IMG/VR virus record: IMGVR_UViG_3300042934_000252
Coordinates: 1-36,539 of that record
Length of the DNA stretch: 36,539 nt
Source of the DNA: a virus
Direction: 5' to 3' (one strand)
Below the pieces are notes generated by a model, which did no database searches, was not told the DNA's origin, and saw only the letters and a list, made by a program, of their open reading frames with translations. The translations under genes were made by a program, and so were the position numbers. Shown one piece after another: positions 35,231 through 36,539 of the stretch. Position 1 is the stretch's first letter, and each line of letters begins with the position of its first letter.

Positions 35231-36539
35231 TTAGTAGATGCGACGAGGCGAACCCCGCCGCGGAGTCCGAGCGCCCAGCAGCGCGAGACTCACAGCTTCA
35301 ACCGGCGTCTCATCGCCACCGGGTACATCCCAACCCCACGCACCATCGCGGGTGCGCTGTTTCTGAACCGCACCTAGCACGGACTCGTCTAGTCGGTCTT
35401 GACCGCTCCGCAGATGCGACAGCGTGCCTTGCCTGCACCGCTCGAGCAGCGCGCCACACGCCTCGAAATACTGAGACGTAGACGGGAGCGTGATCTTCCG
35501 CTCCGGCACACCACGATCCCGAAGCAACTGCGCGAGGACACTCGCGCCAGAGCGACCGGAGATCACAATCGACCCGACACGACGCCAACGAGACATCCCG
35601 TTCACCCGCTCCGTGAACCAGTCCGCGAGAGGCGCAAGCCCAGCCTCCACCGACCCCACGTCAGCACTGATGAGCTCCACATGAGCGTCCTCACCATGCG
35701 TCAACGCACCGGCAACCGAATACCGCATCCCGTCAGCCGAGAACGCCACGGCAAACGCGCCAAGCTCACCTGCGGGAGCCTCGTCAACAGCCAGGTCGCC
35801 CCACACTGCCGACGAGATCGCCCCGGAGATTTCGAGCTCGGTGGCCCAGATGCCCAGGCGGTCCATCGCAAACCGGATAGCCGGGTATGTCTCAAACTCG
35901 CCCTGCACTACATCGTGATTGATGCGCGTATGCCAGGCCGGGTTCGCCTTCGCCCGCGTCTCAACCAACGCCGGGTCATCGTCAGGTTCCGCCGACCACT
36001 CAAGGTACGCGAGGGCAGAGGAACGCCCAGCCATCGCGGCATCACGGATGAACGTGAACACCTCGCCGTTATCCTCCGGCGTAGGCGGAGTGCCGAGAAG
36101 CCAAATCTGCGGATTAGGTCGGGCCGACATCGTCGAGTTGATCGACACCCACGCCGGCATCCCAAGGATCTGCGCCTCATCCAACAACAGCAGATCCGAC
36201 GAGAAGCCACGACCACCAGCAGTCGACCGGGCCTTGAACCGAATCTCAGCACCGTTCGTGAACTTGATGAACTCCCGGTTGAGGGCGTTCATCACCTGCT
36301 TCACCTTCGACCGCAGCAGGTCGTTAGCGTCGAACATCTCGAGGAACTTCGCGAACGTCTCCCGCGCCGTGTCCTGCTGATGAGCAGAGATGATGATCTT
36401 CTTCTCACCCAGCACCAGCGCGCCGGCCAACGCTCGAGCCACAATCAGTTGCGACTTGCCGTTCTGCCGCGGCGCCGAAACACCAATCTGCTTCGCCGCC
36501 CACGTGCCATCCGAACGGACACCCATCGCAGCGCGAAGC
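35231..36539 (-). CDS. Terminase large subunit (5' end missing)
   Basis: The visible 435 residues run from inside the ATPase domain. Walker A is S-A-P-R-Q-N-G-K-S-Q-L near 17-27 of the fragment, Walker B L-L-L-L-D-E-A-Q near 100, followed by the nuclease domain with acidic residues (A-F-S-A-D-G-M, E-L-I-S-A-D-V). It packages DNA into the prohead. The frame is open to the window edge (L-R-A-A-M-G-V-R); relatives have about 60-80 further residues upstream. Confidence 0.92.
   Translation of the reverse strand, partial: LRAAMGVRSDGTWAAKQIGVSAPRQNGKSQLIVARALAGALVLGEKKIIISAHQQDTARETFAKFLEMFDANDLLRSKVKQVMNALNREFIKFTNGAEIRFKARSTAGGRGFSSDLLLLDEAQILGMPAWVSINSTMSARPNPQIWLLGTPPTPEDNGEVFTFIRDAAMAGRSSALAYLEWSAEPDDDPALVETRAKANPAWHTRINHDVVQGEFETYPAIRFAMDRLGIWATELEISGAISSAVWGDLAVDEAPAGELGAFAVAFSADGMRYSVAGALTHGEDAHVELISADVGSVEAGLAPLADWFTERVNGMSRWRRVGSIVISGRSGASVLAQLLRDRGVPERKITLPSTSQYFEACGALLERCRQGTLSHLRSGQDRLDESVLGAVQKQRTRDGAWGWDVPGGDETPVEAVSLALLGARTPRRGSPRRIY

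Noticed and set aside
33811-35481. Plus-strand open frame of 556 codons opposite the portal and MuF-like genes
   Set aside because: It is the antisense shadow of well-supported structural genes; its Arg/His-rich, low-complexity translation has no ribosome binding site or family pattern.

Overview
The window is nearly all of a temperate, tailed (siphovirus-type) phage genome whose host is probably a high-GC actinobacterium. Supporting signs are the G+C-rich sequence, long runs of genes overlapping by ATGA, GTGA or TGATG, likely leaderless promoters at the lysogeny switch, a DUF7455-like zinc protein, and small Cys-rich and membrane proteins typical of actinobacteriophages. An apparently intact attP lies internally beside the integrase. 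The right edge cuts the large terminase gene and the left edge lies next to the HNH gene that usually sits near the terminase/packaging end. This points to a free or circularised phage genome cut inside the packaging region, not an integrated prophage.

Layout. (1) 36539 to 20991, minus strand: late operon in the order terminase, portal, MuF-like protein, scaffold, major capsid, four head-tail connector genes, major tail protein, tail chaperones with a -1 frameshift, tape measure, Dit-like protein, baseplate protein, S74-chaperone fibre protein, collagen-like and beta-structured fibre proteins, a two-gene moron, M15-type endolysin and two holin candidates. Strong hairpins follow the major tail and major capsid genes, and an intrinsic terminator lies before the scaffold gene. 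(2) 20930 to 18061, plus strand: ribbon-helix-helix protein, tyrosine integrase, small genes, attP with paired arm repeats, and three further small genes, closed by a large bidirectional terminator. (3) 17919 to 16165: an HNH gene, then a divergent switch with a repressor on plus and Cro-like and excisionase-like proteins on minus. (4) 16164 to 1100, minus strand: a long early operon of mostly tiny overlapping genes, including YqaJ exonuclease with an OB-like partner, replication initiator plus DnaB/RepA-like ATPase, Hjc-like resolvase, SSB, a metallophosphoesterase and zinc-ribbon proteins. (5) 1047 to 1: two unusual tRNA-like RNAs, one small plus-strand gene, an HNH endonuclease and a G-rich tract.

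The most interesting signals are RNA. Four genes on both strands (starts near 10742, 17919, 19444 and 20249) share a leader with two hairpins; the second shows compensatory base changes and carries the Shine-Dalgarno sequence. One tRNA-like RNA (961-1047) has an acceptor stem identical to that of tmRNA, including G3-U70, but no canonical anticodon arm. A second (824-881) lacks a D-arm. A 680-base gap (14906-15588) holds strong hairpins and a T-arm-like element but no convincing gene.
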